DNA from: an uncultured Butyricicoccus sp.
GTDB lineage: Bacteria > Bacillota > Clostridia > Oscillospirales > Butyricicoccaceae
Direction: 5' to 3'
Assembly: GCA_944376065.1 (NCBI GenBank)
Contig: CALWBL010000001.1
Span: 62,001-126,000, forward strand
DNA: 64,000 nucleotides
The notes below the pieces were generated by a model. That model was given only the letters and a program-made list of their open reading frames with translations, ran no database searches and was not told the DNA's origin. The position numbers and the translations under genes are program-made. Shown here piece by piece: positions 1 through 9,129 of this stretch (the first letter of the stretch is position 1; every line of letters starts with the position of its first letter).

Positions 1-160
1 TATTCTCCCATAAAGCCTGTGCATAAGGGCGCATAATAACACAGCCCTTAACCGAAGAATAATCTATCATTTCCGCTTTTTTAACAATATCAGTATACCA
101 CTGTGCGAAGTCAACATCCATAGCTGTGATTTCGCTTACCAGTTTTTTCTTTTCAGCCAT
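1..160 (-). CDS. proS: Prolyl-tRNA synthetase, N-terminal fragment (cut by window edge)
   Basis: Charges tRNA-Pro with proline in the cytoplasm. Only the first 53 codons are in the window, read leftward from an ATG at 160. The visible residues include the [13 protein letters not shown] and DYSSVKGC segments, followed by a MRPY...LWEN stretch, which match the start of the archaeal/eukaryotic-like short ProRS found in many Clostridia. A GGGTG ribosome site lies six bases upstream. The gene diverges from the small gene at 205 with only 44 bases between them, so its promoter probably overlaps that gene. Family assignment from 53 residues is good but not certain. Confidence 0.85.
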   Translation of the reverse strand, partial: MAEKKKLVSEITAMDVDFAQWYTDIVKKAEMIDYSSVKGCVIMRPYAQALWEN

Positions 161-204
161 TTTTTCACCCTATATCTTAAATATATTTTATGGAGGTTAT
201 TTTT

Positions 205-525
205 ATGAATTATCATGAATCATTTTGCGTAAAACCTAATCCACATGAACGCATCGAAACAACTATACATTTACAAGCGGAACATCGTCCCGCACTGCTT
301 GGAACAGTTCTAAGTGACACTGGCAAACCAGTAGAAAATGCACTTGTAACCATTTATAAGTCAGGTTGTGCAAGCCAAGATGACATGACCATTGGAACGG
401 TTTATACCGATAACTTAGGTCGTTTCGCATTTGGCCCGCTAGAACCCAATCATTTATATGAAGTAAAGGTTTTCAAATACAATGAACATTCACGCATTTT
501 AGAGCAAAGTATAAATAATCCTTAA
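205..525 (+). CDS. Small carboxypeptidase-regulatory-like (transthyretin-fold) protein
   Basis: A 106-residue protein of unknown function. The middle part (GTVLSDTGKPVENALVTIY, then YTDNLGRFAFGPL) has the usual pattern of a carboxypeptidase regulatory-like beta-sandwich domain: a Gly-rich first strand, an A-x-V-x-I strand and a T-D-x-x-G-x-F turn. There is no signal peptide or membrane segment, so it is probably cytoplasmic. The ATG at 205 is chosen over an in-frame ATG at 190 because the GGAGG ribosome site (192-196) lies between them, with eight bases to the second ATG. It is convergent with thrS, with one base between the two stop codons. The role is not known. Confidence 0.7.
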   Translation: MNYHESFCVKPNPHERIETTIHLQAEHRPALLGTVLSDTGKPVENALVTIYKSGCASQDDMTIGTVYTDNLGRFAFGPLEPNHLYEVKVFKYNEHSRILEQSINNP

Positions 526-526
526 A

Positions 527-2317
527 TTACTTTAGTTTATGGTTTACCTCATATGAGAGCTTTTCAATAAATTCAGACAAAGGCATAACAGTTGTTTTTC
601 CGTCCTTACGGTCACGCATAGCAACTTCACCAGATTCTTGCTCCTTATCTCCTAGAACAAGCATATAAGGAACTTTTTCAAGCTGTGCCTCACGAATCTT
701 ATAACCAATCTTTTCGCTTCTGCCATCAAGAGTTACTCTAAAGCCGTTCTTCTCAAGCTCGGACTTAATCTGCTCAGCATAATCACGGTTGCGGTCAGTC
801 ATAGGCATTACACGTATCTGCTCTGGTGCCATCCAAGTGGGAAGTGCACCTGCATACTTTTCGATAAGTAAAGCTAGTGTACGCTCATAACAACCGATAG
901 AAGTACGGTGGATAATATAAGGAGTTGCTTTTTTGCCTTCACTATCAACATACTCCATGCCGAACTTCTTAGCAAGCAGCATATCAATCTGAATAGTAAT
1001 TAGAGTATCCTCTTTACCAAATACGTTTTTAATCTGAATATCCAGCTTAGGACCATAGAATGCAGCCTCACCAACACCTACTTCGTAATCAATACCAAGA
1101 TGATCCAGTATATTACCCATAATTTTCTGGGCTTCATTCCACTGCTCTGCCTCACCCTCATACTTGTTAGATGGATTTGCTGGATCCCACTGAGAGAAAC
1201 GGAAAGAACAATCTTCCCATAAGCCCAGTGTTTCCATCATATCTTTGGCAAGTTCAAAACAATTTCTAAATTCTTCTTCAAGCTGATCTGGACGCAAAAT
1301 AATATGACCTTCGGAGATAGTAAACTGACGAACACGAATCAGACCGTGCATTTCCCCCGAATCCTCATTACGGAAAAGTGTAGAAGTTTCACCAAGACGC
1401 ATTGGAAGATCACGATAAGAACGTTGACGGTTTAAGAATACTTGATACTGGAATGGGCAAGTCATTGGACGAAGTGCAAAACATTCGCTTTGTTCATCAT
1501 GCGGGTCACCCATAATAAACATACCGTCAAGATAATGATCCCAGTGACCAGAAATTTTGTAAAGCTCACGCTTTGCCATCATAGGGGTTTTAGTTAGCTG
1601 ATAACCACGCTTTTGCTCCTCGTCCTCAACCCAACGCTGCAAAAGCTGAATAACTCTTGCACCCTTTGGCAGCAGAACAGGCAGACCTTGACCGATAGAA
1701 TCAACAGTTGTGAAATATTCTAGTTCACGACCTAATTTATTATGGTCACGCTTGCGAGCCTCAGCCTGAGCTGTTAAAAATGCATCGAGTTCATCTTTCT
1801 TAAGGAAAGCTGTGCCATATACACGCTGGAGCATTTTACGATTTGAGTCGCCACGCCAATAAGCACCAGTAGCGCTTGTAAGTTTTAAAGCATTTGCTTT
1901 TACTCGGCCAGTGCTGTCAAGATGAGGTCCTGCACAAAGGTCAGTAAATTCTCCCTGTTTATAAAATGAAATAACTGCATCTTCTGGAAGGTCATTGATA
2001 AGTTCCACCTTATATGGCTCATCTTTTTCTTCCATTAGTTTAATAGCCTCTTGTCTTGGCAACTCAAAACGCTCAAGAGGCAATTTTTCCTTACAAATTT
2101 TCTTCATTTCAGCTTCGATAGCGTCCAGATGCTCTTGAGTAAAAGAGAATGGCGTATCAAAATCATAATAGAAACCAGTTTCGATAGCTGGACCAATAGC
2201 CAACTTTACTTCTGGATAAAGGCGCTTAACGGCCTGAGCTAAAATGTGAGATACTGTGTGACGGTAAGTATCTCTATATTCTGGGTTTTCAAAAGTATAC
2301 TTTTTTTCTTCTGACAT
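527..2317 (-). CDS. thrS: Threonyl-tRNA synthetase lacking the TGS domain
   Basis: Charges tRNA-Thr with threonine. The 596 residues begin directly with the editing domain: His20 and His24 of the HxxxH motif, then DLCAGPHL around residue 130. The class II catalytic core with its motif 2 arginine (RNEDSGEMHG) and a C-terminal anticodon-binding domain follow. The N-terminal TGS domain of the usual ~640-residue enzyme is absent, a form known from some Clostridia. The start at 2317 is chosen because AGGAGG lies eight bases upstream. The frame stays open 11 codons further but has no ribosome site there. Expression is set by the T-box leader directly upstream. Confidence 0.96.
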   Translation of the reverse strand: MSEEKKYTFENPEYRDTYRHTVSHILAQAVKRLYPEVKLAIGPAIETGFYYDFDTPFSFTQEHLDAIEAEMKKICKEKLPLERFELPRQEAIKLMEEKDEPYKVELINDLPEDAVISFYKQGEFTDLCAGPHLDSTGRVKANALKLTSATGAYWRGDSNRKMLQRVYGTAFLKKDELDAFLTAQAEARKRDHNKLGRELEYFTTVDSIGQGLPVLLPKGARVIQLLQRWVEDEEQKRGYQLTKTPMMAKRELYKISGHWDHYLDGMFIMGDPHDEQSECFALRPMTCPFQYQVFLNRQRSYRDLPMRLGETSTLFRNEDSGEMHGLIRVRQFTISEGHIILRPDQLEEEFRNCFELAKDMMETLGLWEDCSFRFSQWDPANPSNKYEGEAEQWNEAQKIMGNILDHLGIDYEVGVGEAAFYGPKLDIQIKNVFGKEDTLITIQIDMLLAKKFGMEYVDSEGKKATPYIIHRTSIGCYERTLALLIEKYAGALPTWMAPEQIRVMPMTDRNRDYAEQIKSELEKNGFRVTLDGRSEKIGYKIREAQLEKVPYMLVLGDKEQESGEVAMRDRKDGKTTVMPLSEFIEKLSYEVNHKLK

Positions 2318-2344
2318 AACTTCTTCCTCCTTGGAATCTTGATG

Positions 2345-2634
2345 GGGCAAAAGAATAACGCTCCCGCCCCTAACCTGAAAAATTTGTCAGGGGTGAGAGC
2401 GTACAAAACGTCCCACGGTTCCACCCTGCTTGCAGAAAATACTTTCTGCCGCTCGGAGTTCGTAACGTGAACGACACGGCATAGCTTACTTGCAGTTTTG
2501 GGCCATGCAGCTCCGGAAGCGGTCGGGTCAAACTATGTCTTATCATGCGGTTGTCACAGCCTAGCAACCGCTCTCTGAAAAAATGATTTATTGGACATAT
2601 CCCTTTTCCATCATCGCTTTTATGCTATTCTGTC
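2345..2634 (-). promoter_or_regulatory. T-box riboswitch of thrS
   Basis: Leader RNA that senses uncharged tRNA-Thr and controls thrS by antitermination. The conserved T-box sequence AGGGTGGAACCGTG is read on the minus strand at 2412-2427. Just 3' of it is a strong terminator hairpin (2358-2402, arms GCTCTCACCCCTGAC and its partner) followed by a T-rich tract. The 5' part has a Stem I-like region with the GATGATGG start and a GCGGTTG/CAACCGC apical helix. An ACC (Thr) triplet lies in the region where the specifier loop is expected, but I did not fold it rigorously. Confidence 0.9.
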
Positions 2635-2638
2635 AAAC

Positions 2639-2667
2639 ATGATACACCCATTTACGTTCTTTGTCAA
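2639..2667 (-). promoter_or_regulatory. Sigma-A promoter of thrS
   Basis: Perfect -35 TTGACA at 2662-2667, a 17-base spacer and -10 TATCAT at 2639-2644, read leftward. This puts the transcript start near 2632, right before the T-box Stem I. Confidence 0.85.
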
Positions 2668-2685
2668 CCTAGCAAACTGCCGATT

Positions 2686-3228
2686 TTAGTCCTTAATTTT
2701 GCCGCTATTCTGCTGTACTCGCTCACAAAGCATATTATAAAATGCAGCTTTTTCCTCACCTGTTGAAAAAACTCTATAAGGCACGATTAACGCCGCCATA
2801 GCACCAACATAAATAAAATAATGTTCTGCATCCTCTGTAACACGTTCAACAGTGTCATAAGTATAATGGCTATCTTCTCCGCCACCAACTAAAGACAGTT
2901 CTTTTTCATCAAGTGTAAGTGTTTTTTCTGTGCATATATGCTTGTTTTGAGGCTGCATAAGCATTTTCATAACGCCTTTACGAACTTTCCTTTTAATCGT
3001 ATATGGCAGTGCGAAAAAAACAAACACTGCAAAAGCTGCATAAATTAAAACGGAAGCAATGCTTAGCTTGCCAAAAACCTGCATAAGAGCAGAACCACCC
3101 ACTAAAACTATAACAGCACTTATAATCCTTGTATTTCTGATGTTTGCCCTCATAATTGGACTATTATACATGTAGCTCATATTGAATGCTACAAAATCGT
3201 CTGGACTAACAGTATATTTAATCTGCAT
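2686..3228 (-). CDS. YcxB-like membrane protein
   Basis: A 180-residue protein of unknown function. Two adjacent hydrophobic helices (about residues 35-53 and 56-76) are followed by a basic stretch and a cytoplasmic domain. The C-terminal pattern HYFIYVGAMAALIVPYRVF, with an aromatic-rich strand and then I-V-P-x-R-x-F, is typical of the YcxB-like family. Several relatives also have two helices and a soluble tail. It is probably monocistronic, with its own promoter at 3275-3303. No function is known for the family. Confidence 0.7.
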   Translation of the reverse strand: MQIKYTVSPDDFVAFNMSYMYNSPIMRANIRNTRIISAVIVLVGGSALMQVFGKLSIASVLIYAAFAVFVFFALPYTIKRKVRKGVMKMLMQPQNKHICTEKTLTLDEKELSLVGGGEDSHYTYDTVERVTEDAEHYFIYVGAMAALIVPYRVFSTGEEKAAFYNMLCERVQQNSGKIKD

Positions 3229-3274
3229 TTTACCAAATAACTCCTTTTTATCTTTCTCCTATAAACTGTCTTTT

Positions 3275-3303
3275 ATGATAGCACAACGCATTTAAAAAAA
3301 CAA
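3275..3303 (-). promoter_or_regulatory. Promoter of the YcxB-like gene
   Basis: Read leftward: -35 TTGTTT (3298-3303), a 17-base spacer, -10 TATCAT (3275-3280). The start codon is about 40 bases further on. Confidence 0.6.
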
Positions 3304-3364
3304 GTATTGAGCAAATTTTATACAACTATGTGTTTTTTTATTTACATAGAGTTCACATTTATTA

Positions 3365-5053
3365 TTATTTTATAAATGCAAATTTCTCAACATCAAATAA
3401 GCCCATATCGGTTATCCTGATTTTAGGCAGCACAGGAAGTGCCATAAAGCTAAGTGTTATAAATGGATCAATATCTTTTGAAACTCCAATTTTATGAGCC
3501 TTACTAATAATTTCATCTAATCGCATAGTCAGCGATTTAGCAGATAAATTAGACATAAGACCAGCAATAGGAAGCGGCAATGTATCAATAACATTTCGAT
3601 TTTGTACAATAGTATATCCGCCATGAACTCTTTTAAGTTCATTTATAGCAGTTAACATATCTTCATCATTTGTTCCTATTACAATCATATTATGCGAATC
3701 ATGTGCAACAGTAGTTGCTATTGCACCATTTTTCAGTCCATATCCTTCTATAAGCCCAACTCCGACATTTCCAGTTGCATTATGACGCTCTATAACAGCA
3801 ATTTTGCAAATATCATTTTGTTTTAATGCCTTGAGTGCATCTTCCTGCGACATTTCTTTTTTATCTGTTATAATCTGGTATGGCAGCATTTTAATAACTT
3901 GATATTTACCATTTGTAGTTTTAGGCAACTGTAAATTTTGCAAATTAATATCTTTTATGTTTACTGTGCCATCAATACTGGAGTTGTGAACAGGCCGAGA
4001 TACAATTAAGCGCTCTATTTTTTTACCCTTATGGTATACACTCGAAGGAATAATTGTCTTTATATCGTCAAATACAATAAAATCTGCTTGTTTACCAACA
4101 GTTATAGCTCCTAAATGCTCTAAACCATATATTCTAGCAGCATTTATTGTTGCCATTTGAATTGCTTTTATTGGCTCCATTCCAAGCTCAATGGCTTTTA
4201 GTACACAAAAACGAATTGTACCCTCTTTACAAATATCTGATAAATGCTTATCATCAGTACAAAACGCCATATTTGTAGTATCTATTTTCTCAGCTAAAAC
4301 ACCACTTAAAATCGCATCTAAGTTTTGCGATGCACTGCCTTGGCGGACTAAAATTGAAAGCCCTGCACGAAGTTTCTCTTTTGCCTCCTCCCATGTAGTA
4401 CATTCATGGTCTGTTTTTATTCCCGCTACCACATATGCCTGTAAATCAGCTCCCGAAAGTCCAGGTGCATGTCCATCTATTGGTCTACCTTTAAACCATT
4501 CTAATTTTGCCATTACCTCTGTATCACTGTACAACACACCATGAACATTCATCATTTCTCCCATTCCAAGCACACCGTTCATTTGTGCAATTTCAGCAAT
4601 AGCTACTACATCTAAAACACTTCCCGAGTGTTCAAAAGGAGTTGCTGGAACACAAGATGGCACTTGAACATAGTAATTTATAGGCAAGTTTTTTGTGCTT
4701 TCAATCATATATGAAATGCCTTTAATACCACAAACATTTGCAATCTCATGTGGGTCGGTAATCAGTGTTGTAACACCCCAAGCTAGTTCTTCTTGACAAT
4801 ATACAGACGGCATTGCCATTGATGATTCAACATGACAATGTGAATTTATAAACGCTGGACACAAATATTTGCCATTTATATCAATAACCTCTTTAGCATC
4901 AGTATAATCTCCAACACCAGCAATAACCCCATCAACCACTGCAACATTAGCGTTATATACACTTGCTGTTACAACATCAACAATACATGCATTTTTAAAT
5001 ATCACATCGGCTGGCGATAATTTTCTTGCTACTTTTATCAGCTTTCTGTTCAT
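3365..5053 (-). CDS. ade: Adenine deaminase
   Basis: Hydrolyses adenine to hypoxanthine and ammonia in purine salvage. The 562-residue amidohydrolase carries the metal motif S-H-C-H-V-E-S-S (His72, His74), the family signature TDPHEIANVCG, and a GHAPGLSG stretch. The C-terminal ade domain contains HDSHNMIVIGTND. Length fits the family. The start at 5053 (MNRKLIK) is preferred to an in-frame ATG seven codons upstream because the AAAGGGG ribosome site overlaps the codons between them. The gene lies downstream of a purine permease on the same strand, so import and deamination of adenine are probably linked, although a terminator hairpin separates them. Confidence 0.93.
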   Translation of the reverse strand: MNRKLIKVARKLSPADVIFKNACIVDVVTASVYNANVAVVDGVIAGVGDYTDAKEVIDINGKYLCPAFINSHCHVESSMAMPSVYCQEELAWGVTTLITDPHEIANVCGIKGISYMIESTKNLPINYYVQVPSCVPATPFEHSGSVLDVVAIAEIAQMNGVLGMGEMMNVHGVLYSDTEVMAKLEWFKGRPIDGHAPGLSGADLQAYVVAGIKTDHECTTWEEAKEKLRAGLSILVRQGSASQNLDAILSGVLAEKIDTTNMAFCTDDKHLSDICKEGTIRFCVLKAIELGMEPIKAIQMATINAARIYGLEHLGAITVGKQADFIVFDDIKTIIPSSVYHKGKKIERLIVSRPVHNSSIDGTVNIKDINLQNLQLPKTTNGKYQVIKMLPYQIITDKKEMSQEDALKALKQNDICKIAVIERHNATGNVGVGLIEGYGLKNGAIATTVAHDSHNMIVIGTNDEDMLTAINELKRVHGGYTIVQNRNVIDTLPLPIAGLMSNLSAKSLTMRLDEIISKAHKIGVSKDIDPFITLSFMALPVLPKIRITDMGLFDVEKFAFIK

Positions 5054-5085
5054 AAGTTCACAAGCCCCTTTCAAAAATTTTGTAA

Positions 5086-5111
5086 AGCCTGTCTAAAAAT
5101 TAAGACAGGCT
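5086..5111 (-). terminator. Terminator after the purine permease
   Basis: A hairpin with nine-base perfect arms (AGCCTGTCT / AGACAGGCT) and an eight-base loop. On the minus strand it is followed by a T-containing tract. It sits between the permease stop and the ade start, so ade may depend on read-through. Confidence 0.7.
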
Positions 5112-5123
5112 CTTAAATTTATA

Positions 5124-6517
5124 TTATACAAATATATACTTTAAAATAAATGCGATTGCAAGTACATACATTAGTGGATGTACTTTTTTCGCCTTGCCAA
5201 TTAACACGTTAATAGCCACATAAGAAATAACTCCGAGTGCAATTCCTTCAGAAATGGAATACATAAATGGCATAGCAATTAACGCAATAAATGCTGAAGC
5301 TGATTCTGCCATATCTGAGAAATCAATATTTGCAATCGCACCAATCATCATAAGCCCTACAATAATTAGTGCTGGAGCAGTCGCAAATGATGGGATTGCA
5401 AGAAAAATCGGTGACAAAAACAGTGATAATCCGAATAAAGCCGCCGCTGTAACCGATGTAAGACCAGTTCTGCCACCTAACATTACACCCGATGAACTTT
5501 CAACAAAAGTAGTCAACTTTCAACAAAAGTAGTCACAGTAGATGTTCCTAACATTGCACCAGCTGTTGTGCCGACAGCATCTGCAAGGAGTGCACCGCGT
5601 ATTTTAGGCAGCTTTCCATCTTTGTCAAGCATATTTGCTTTAGATGCAACACCGATAAGTGTTCCAAGAGTATCAAACAAATCTACAAACAGGAATGATA
5701 ACATTATAGTTATAAAATTAAAACTTAATAACCCCGAAAAATCCATTTTAAACAGAGTTGGTGCTATTGAAGGTACAGCCAGTCCTTGTGAAAAATCTGG
5801 CAACACAGAGTACATTCCAAGCTCAGCATTTGGAACATAAATACCGACAATCTCAAAAATTATACCGATAACCCATGTGCCAACAATGCCAATTAAAATT
5901 GCTCCAGGAACGTTTTTAACAAGCAATACAACTGTTAAAATAACACCAATCAAAGCCAAAATAGCACCAATACCTTGAGAGTAAATACTGCCGTCTTTTA
6001 TGGCCTCTTTAAATGGAAAAATTGCAACCAATGTATCACTATCTACAACTAACTTAGCATTTTGCAGTCCAATAAATGTGATAAACAAGCCAATACCACA
6101 AGTTACACCATATTTTAGCGATTGTGGAATACAATTAAAAATTGCCTCTCGGACATTTGTAAGTGAAAGAACAATAAATATTACGCCCTCTACAAATACA
6201 GCAGCCAAAGCCGTCTGCCAGCTATATCCCATATTCAAAACCACTGTATATGCAAAAAACGCATTAAGCCCCATGCCTGGAGCAAGTGCAAAAGGATAAT
6301 TTGAAAATGCGGCCATCAAAAGTGTAGCAAAGCATGATGAAAGAGCGGTAGCAGTGAATACTGCACCTGAATCCATTCCTGATGCTGATAGTATTGTAGG
6401 GTTTACTGCTAAAATATACGCCATTGTCATAAATGTTGTTATTCCAGCAAGAATTTCGGTTTTTATATTTGTATTGTTTTGTTTTAAATGAAAAGTTTTT
6501 TCAAAAAACTCTGTCAT
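5124..6517 (-). pseudogene. NCS2 purine permease (AzgA/PbuG type) frameshifted by a 20-bp duplication
   Basis: The frame from 6517 encodes the N-terminal 334 residues of a guanine/hypoxanthine/adenine permease. It has the family opening ILAGITTFMTMAYILAVNP and the APGMGLNAFFAY motif. It stops at 5513. The remaining ~125 residues, with the last membrane helices, continue in another frame from about 5516 to 5124. The break coincides with two adjacent copies of a 20-base unit. Removing one copy joins the halves as S-T-V-T-T-F-V-E-S-S-S-G and gives a 457-residue permease, normal for the family. The TGA overlaps a TTG codon, so weak reinitiation is conceivable. A strong promoter and AAGGAGG site precede it. 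Confidence 0.88.
5495..5534. repeat. 20-bp perfect tandem duplication
   Basis: Two identical, directly adjacent copies of AACTTTCAACAAAAGTAGTC (5495-5514 and 5515-5534), inside the NCS2 permease gene. Because 20 is not a multiple of three, the duplication shifts the reading frame. Confidence 0.97.
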
Positions 6518-6572
6518 TATAATTTCCTCCTTATTTTTCTACTCCTTTTACCTTCTCTTTGCATATACGATA

Positions 6573-6601
6573 AGGATAATATTTTTTCAATCCTTTGTCA
6601 A
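6573..6601 (-). promoter_or_regulatory. Promoter of the NCS2 permease
   Basis: Read leftward: -35 TTGACA (6596-6601), a 17-base spacer, -10 TATCCT (6573-6578). I see no purine riboswitch between it and the start codon. Confidence 0.7.
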
Positions 6602-6729
6602 CATTGCAATAAAATTTTATCATATAGCAAATTTTTTTATTGATTTTAGTTGGTTTTTCAATTTTTAATTAGGTTAAATTTTAGCATCTATAACTGTAAC
6701 AAATTGACTTTGTTTTGCATAGAATGTCA

Positions 6730-6758
6730 TAGCGCAAGTAAAACAATTTACTTATAAT
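6730..6758 (+). promoter_or_regulatory. feoA1 promoter region with an 18-bp dyad operator
   Basis: The -10 TATAAT (6753-6758) is clear, but the -35 is poor. A perfect inverted repeat with seven-base arms, AAGTAAA (6736-6742) and TTTACTT (6747-6753), abuts the -10. A repressor bound there would block the polymerase. A metal-responsive regulator is inferred from the gene downstream. Confidence 0.55.
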
Positions 6759-6785
6759 TTGTTATTTTATTGGGGGTATGCTTTT

Positions 6786-7025
6786 ATGCGACTTTCAGAG
6801 ATAAACCCTAATCAATCTGGTGTTGTATGCAAAATTGATGAACGTTCAAAAATCCGTCGCCGTTTACAAGACCTCGGTATAATTTCTGGCACACTAATAA
6901 CATGCACAGCCAAAAGTCCTCTTGGCGACCCATCTGCCTATCGCATACGTCAAACCATAATCGCACTTAGAAAGCAAGATGCAGACCATATAATCGTTTG
7001 TGAGGTTGAGCCATGGACAAAATAA
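6786..7025 (+). CDS. feoA: FeoA, ferrous iron transport accessory protein (first copy)
   Basis: A small SH3-like cytoplasmic protein that supports the FeoB Fe(II) transporter. The 79 residues start at MRLSEINPNQSG and show the FeoA pattern: RRRLQDLGIISGT (the usual R-R-L-x-x-L-G-x-x-x-G motif), a short insert, and a final strand IIALRKQDADHI. The start at 6786 has a GGGGG site at 6772-6776. An earlier in-frame ATG at 6759 has none. It overlaps feoB by 13 bases, so translation is probably coupled. An AATTAGGTTAAATT stretch about 110 bases upstream resembles half of a DtxR-type iron box, but only weakly. Confidence 0.9.
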   Translation: MRLSEINPNQSGVVCKIDERSKIRRRLQDLGIISGTLITCTAKSPLGDPSAYRIRQTIIALRKQDADHIIVCEVEPWTK

Positions 7026-9085
7026 TTGCACTTGCCGGAAATCCAAACGTTGGAAAAAGCACCATTTTTAATGCTCTTACAGGTATGAAACAACATACGG
7101 GGAACTGGACTGGAAAAACTGTCGAGCTTGCACATGGCTTTAAACTTTATGGAAAATTAAAATTTCGTATTGTGGATTTACCTGGTTGCTATTCTTTACT
7201 TTCGTTTTCGGATGAAGAAAGAGTAGCAAGAGATTTCCTTTATTTCTCTGAGCCAGACTGTGTGATTGTAGTTTGCGATGCTACATGCTTAGAGCGAAAT
7301 TTAAATCTTGTTTTGCAGATTATGGAGATTTGTCCACAAATTGTTGTATGTGTGAACCTACTTGACGAGGCGGAAAAAAAGCAAATTTTTGTACATCTAA
7401 ACAAACTCTCAGACATTCTTGGTGTTCCTGTTATTGGAACTACTGCTCGAAACGGTAAAGGACTTAACAAACTCGTCGGTCTTATGGCTAGAGGCTCAGT
7501 AAAAAGTCACTGGCTGGATTTAAAACCTATACTTTATCCACAGCCTATTGAAAATGCCATAGAAAAACTCTCTAAAACAACAAAAGAACTTGTGTGTAAT
7601 GAACTTCCATTTCGATTTACTATTCTTAAACTTTTACAACAAGATAAAGCGTTTTTAAATGACATAAAGGAAAGGTTCCTAGACAAAGAAGATGTTTATG
7701 ACCTGCTTATGCAAGAGTATAAACAAGTTAAGATAGATTTAGAAAAACAGGGTTATACACCATCGCATATTCAAGATATAATAGCAGAAACATTTATTAA
7801 AAAAGCAGAAGTAATATCTGAAAGTGTTGTTGATTATAAAAATCAGCACTATGATAAAAAAGATAGGCTACTTGATAAATTATTTACCAGTCGCTTAACA
7901 GGCTTTCCAATTATGCTTTTATTTATGCTTATTATTTTTTGGATAACCATATGCGGAGCGAATTATCCATCGGCTATCATCTCAGATTTTTTATTCTCTT
8001 TACAGGATATACTTGTAGACAAAGCACAATCTGCAAATATACCTGCTGAAATTTATCAGCCGCTTTTATTTGGTGTTTATCACGTTCTCGCTTGGGTTGT
8101 TTCTGTTATGTTGCCGCCTATGGCAATATTTTTCCCGCTTTTCACTCTTTTAGAAGACTTTGGTTACTTGCCTAGAATTGCATTTAATTTGGATAAATGC
8201 TTTCAAAAGTGTAAAGCATCTGGTAAACAAGCACTTACAATGTGTATGGGCTTCGGCTGTAATGCTGTAGGTGTCACAGGCTCAAGAATTATAGATTCCC
8301 CACGAGAAAGGCTTGTTGCAATACTAACCAATAATTTTGTGCCATGCAATGGACGTTTTCCTACCATAATAGCTATTATAACCATGTTTTTCGCAGGTAA
8401 AGCAGCAAATGTTGAAACATCATTTTTATCTGCTGTGATACTGGTTTTAGTTATAGTATTTGGCATCTTTATGACTTTAATAACATCAAAAATACTTTCA
8501 CATACCGTTTTAAAAGGTATTCCTTCATCTTTCACTCTTGAATTACCTCCATATCGCAGACCACAAATTGGAAAGGTTATTGCTCGCTCTATTTTTGATA
8601 GAACTTTATTTGTGCTTGCTCGTGCAGTTATAGTTGCTGCACCTGCTGGACTTGTCATATGGCTTTTCACAAATATAACTGTTAATGATATTTCAATTTT
8701 AAATTATTGCACAAATTTTTTGGATCCCTTTGCACGGCTTATAGGTTTAGATGGCGTTATTTTAATGGCTTTTATACTTGGTATGCCTGCTAATGAAATC
8801 GTAGTGCCTATTATGCTTATGACTTATCTTTCTCAAGGCAGCCTAACCAATATTGAAGATATGAATGTTATGAAAACACTTCTTATGGATAATGGCTGGA
8901 CTATAATCACTGCAATAAATATGATTCTTTTTTCTCTTATGCATTGGCCATGCACAACAACTTGCTTGACCATTCATAAAGAAACAAAAAGTTTATATTG
9001 GACTGCTCTGGCTATAATCTTGCCAACAGTTTGCGGCTTAGCTATATGCTTTACTTTTACACAGCTTGCAAATTTAATAATATAA
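7013..9085 (+). CDS. feoB: FeoB, ferrous iron transporter (first copy)
   Basis: A membrane Fe(II) transporter with an N-terminal G domain. The 690 residues show G1 GNPNVGKST (9-17), G3 DLPG (55-58) and a variant G4, NLLD (115-118), in place of the usual NKxD. A helical GDI-like region follows, then a membrane part with two gate regions, the conserved CMGFGCNAVGVTGSR and PCNGRFPT segments. Length is near the usual 660-770. Part of the N-terminus overlaps feoA. A bidirectional terminator follows. It differs clearly from the second FeoB at the right edge. Confidence 0.95.
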   Translation: MDKIIALAGNPNVGKSTIFNALTGMKQHTGNWTGKTVELAHGFKLYGKLKFRIVDLPGCYSLLSFSDEERVARDFLYFSEPDCVIVVCDATCLERNLNLVLQIMEICPQIVVCVNLLDEAEKKQIFVHLNKLSDILGVPVIGTTARNGKGLNKLVGLMARGSVKSHWLDLKPILYPQPIENAIEKLSKTTKELVCNELPFRFTILKLLQQDKAFLNDIKERFLDKEDVYDLLMQEYKQVKIDLEKQGYTPSHIQDIIAETFIKKAEVISESVVDYKNQHYDKKDRLLDKLFTSRLTGFPIMLLFMLIIFWITICGANYPSAIISDFLFSLQDILVDKAQSANIPAEIYQPLLFGVYHVLAWVVSVMLPPMAIFFPLFTLLEDFGYLPRIAFNLDKCFQKCKASGKQALTMCMGFGCNAVGVTGSRIIDSPRERLVAILTNNFVPCNGRFPTIIAIITMFFAGKAANVETSFLSAVILVLVIVFGIFMTLITSKILSHTVLKGIPSSFTLELPPYRRPQIGKVIARSIFDRTLFVLARAVIVAAPAGLVIWLFTNITVNDISILNYCTNFLDPFARLIGLDGVILMAFILGMPANEIVVPIMLMTYLSQGSLTNIEDMNVMKTLLMDNGWTIITAINMILFSLMHWPCTTTCLTIHKETKSLYWTALAIILPTVCGLAICFTFTQLANLII

Positions 9086-9087
9086 AA

Positions 9088-9113
9088 AAAGCCTGCCAAA
9101 AACGGCAGGCTTT
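9088..9113. terminator. Bidirectional terminator between feoB and spoIVA
   Basis: Ten-base perfect arms AAAGCCTGCC / GGCAGGCTTT with a six-base loop. The flanking A-run and T-run let it work on both strands between two convergent genes. Confidence 0.85.
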
Positions 9114-9129
9114 AATTGGCGAAAAATTT

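Noticed and set aside
4191..4544. A 117-codon plus-strand frame inside ade
   Set aside because: Antisense to a clear, full-length enzyme gene, with no ribosome site.
6517..6785. A purine riboswitch in front of the NCS2 permease
   Set aside because: The usual core elements are absent. A plain promoter and a short leader explain the region.
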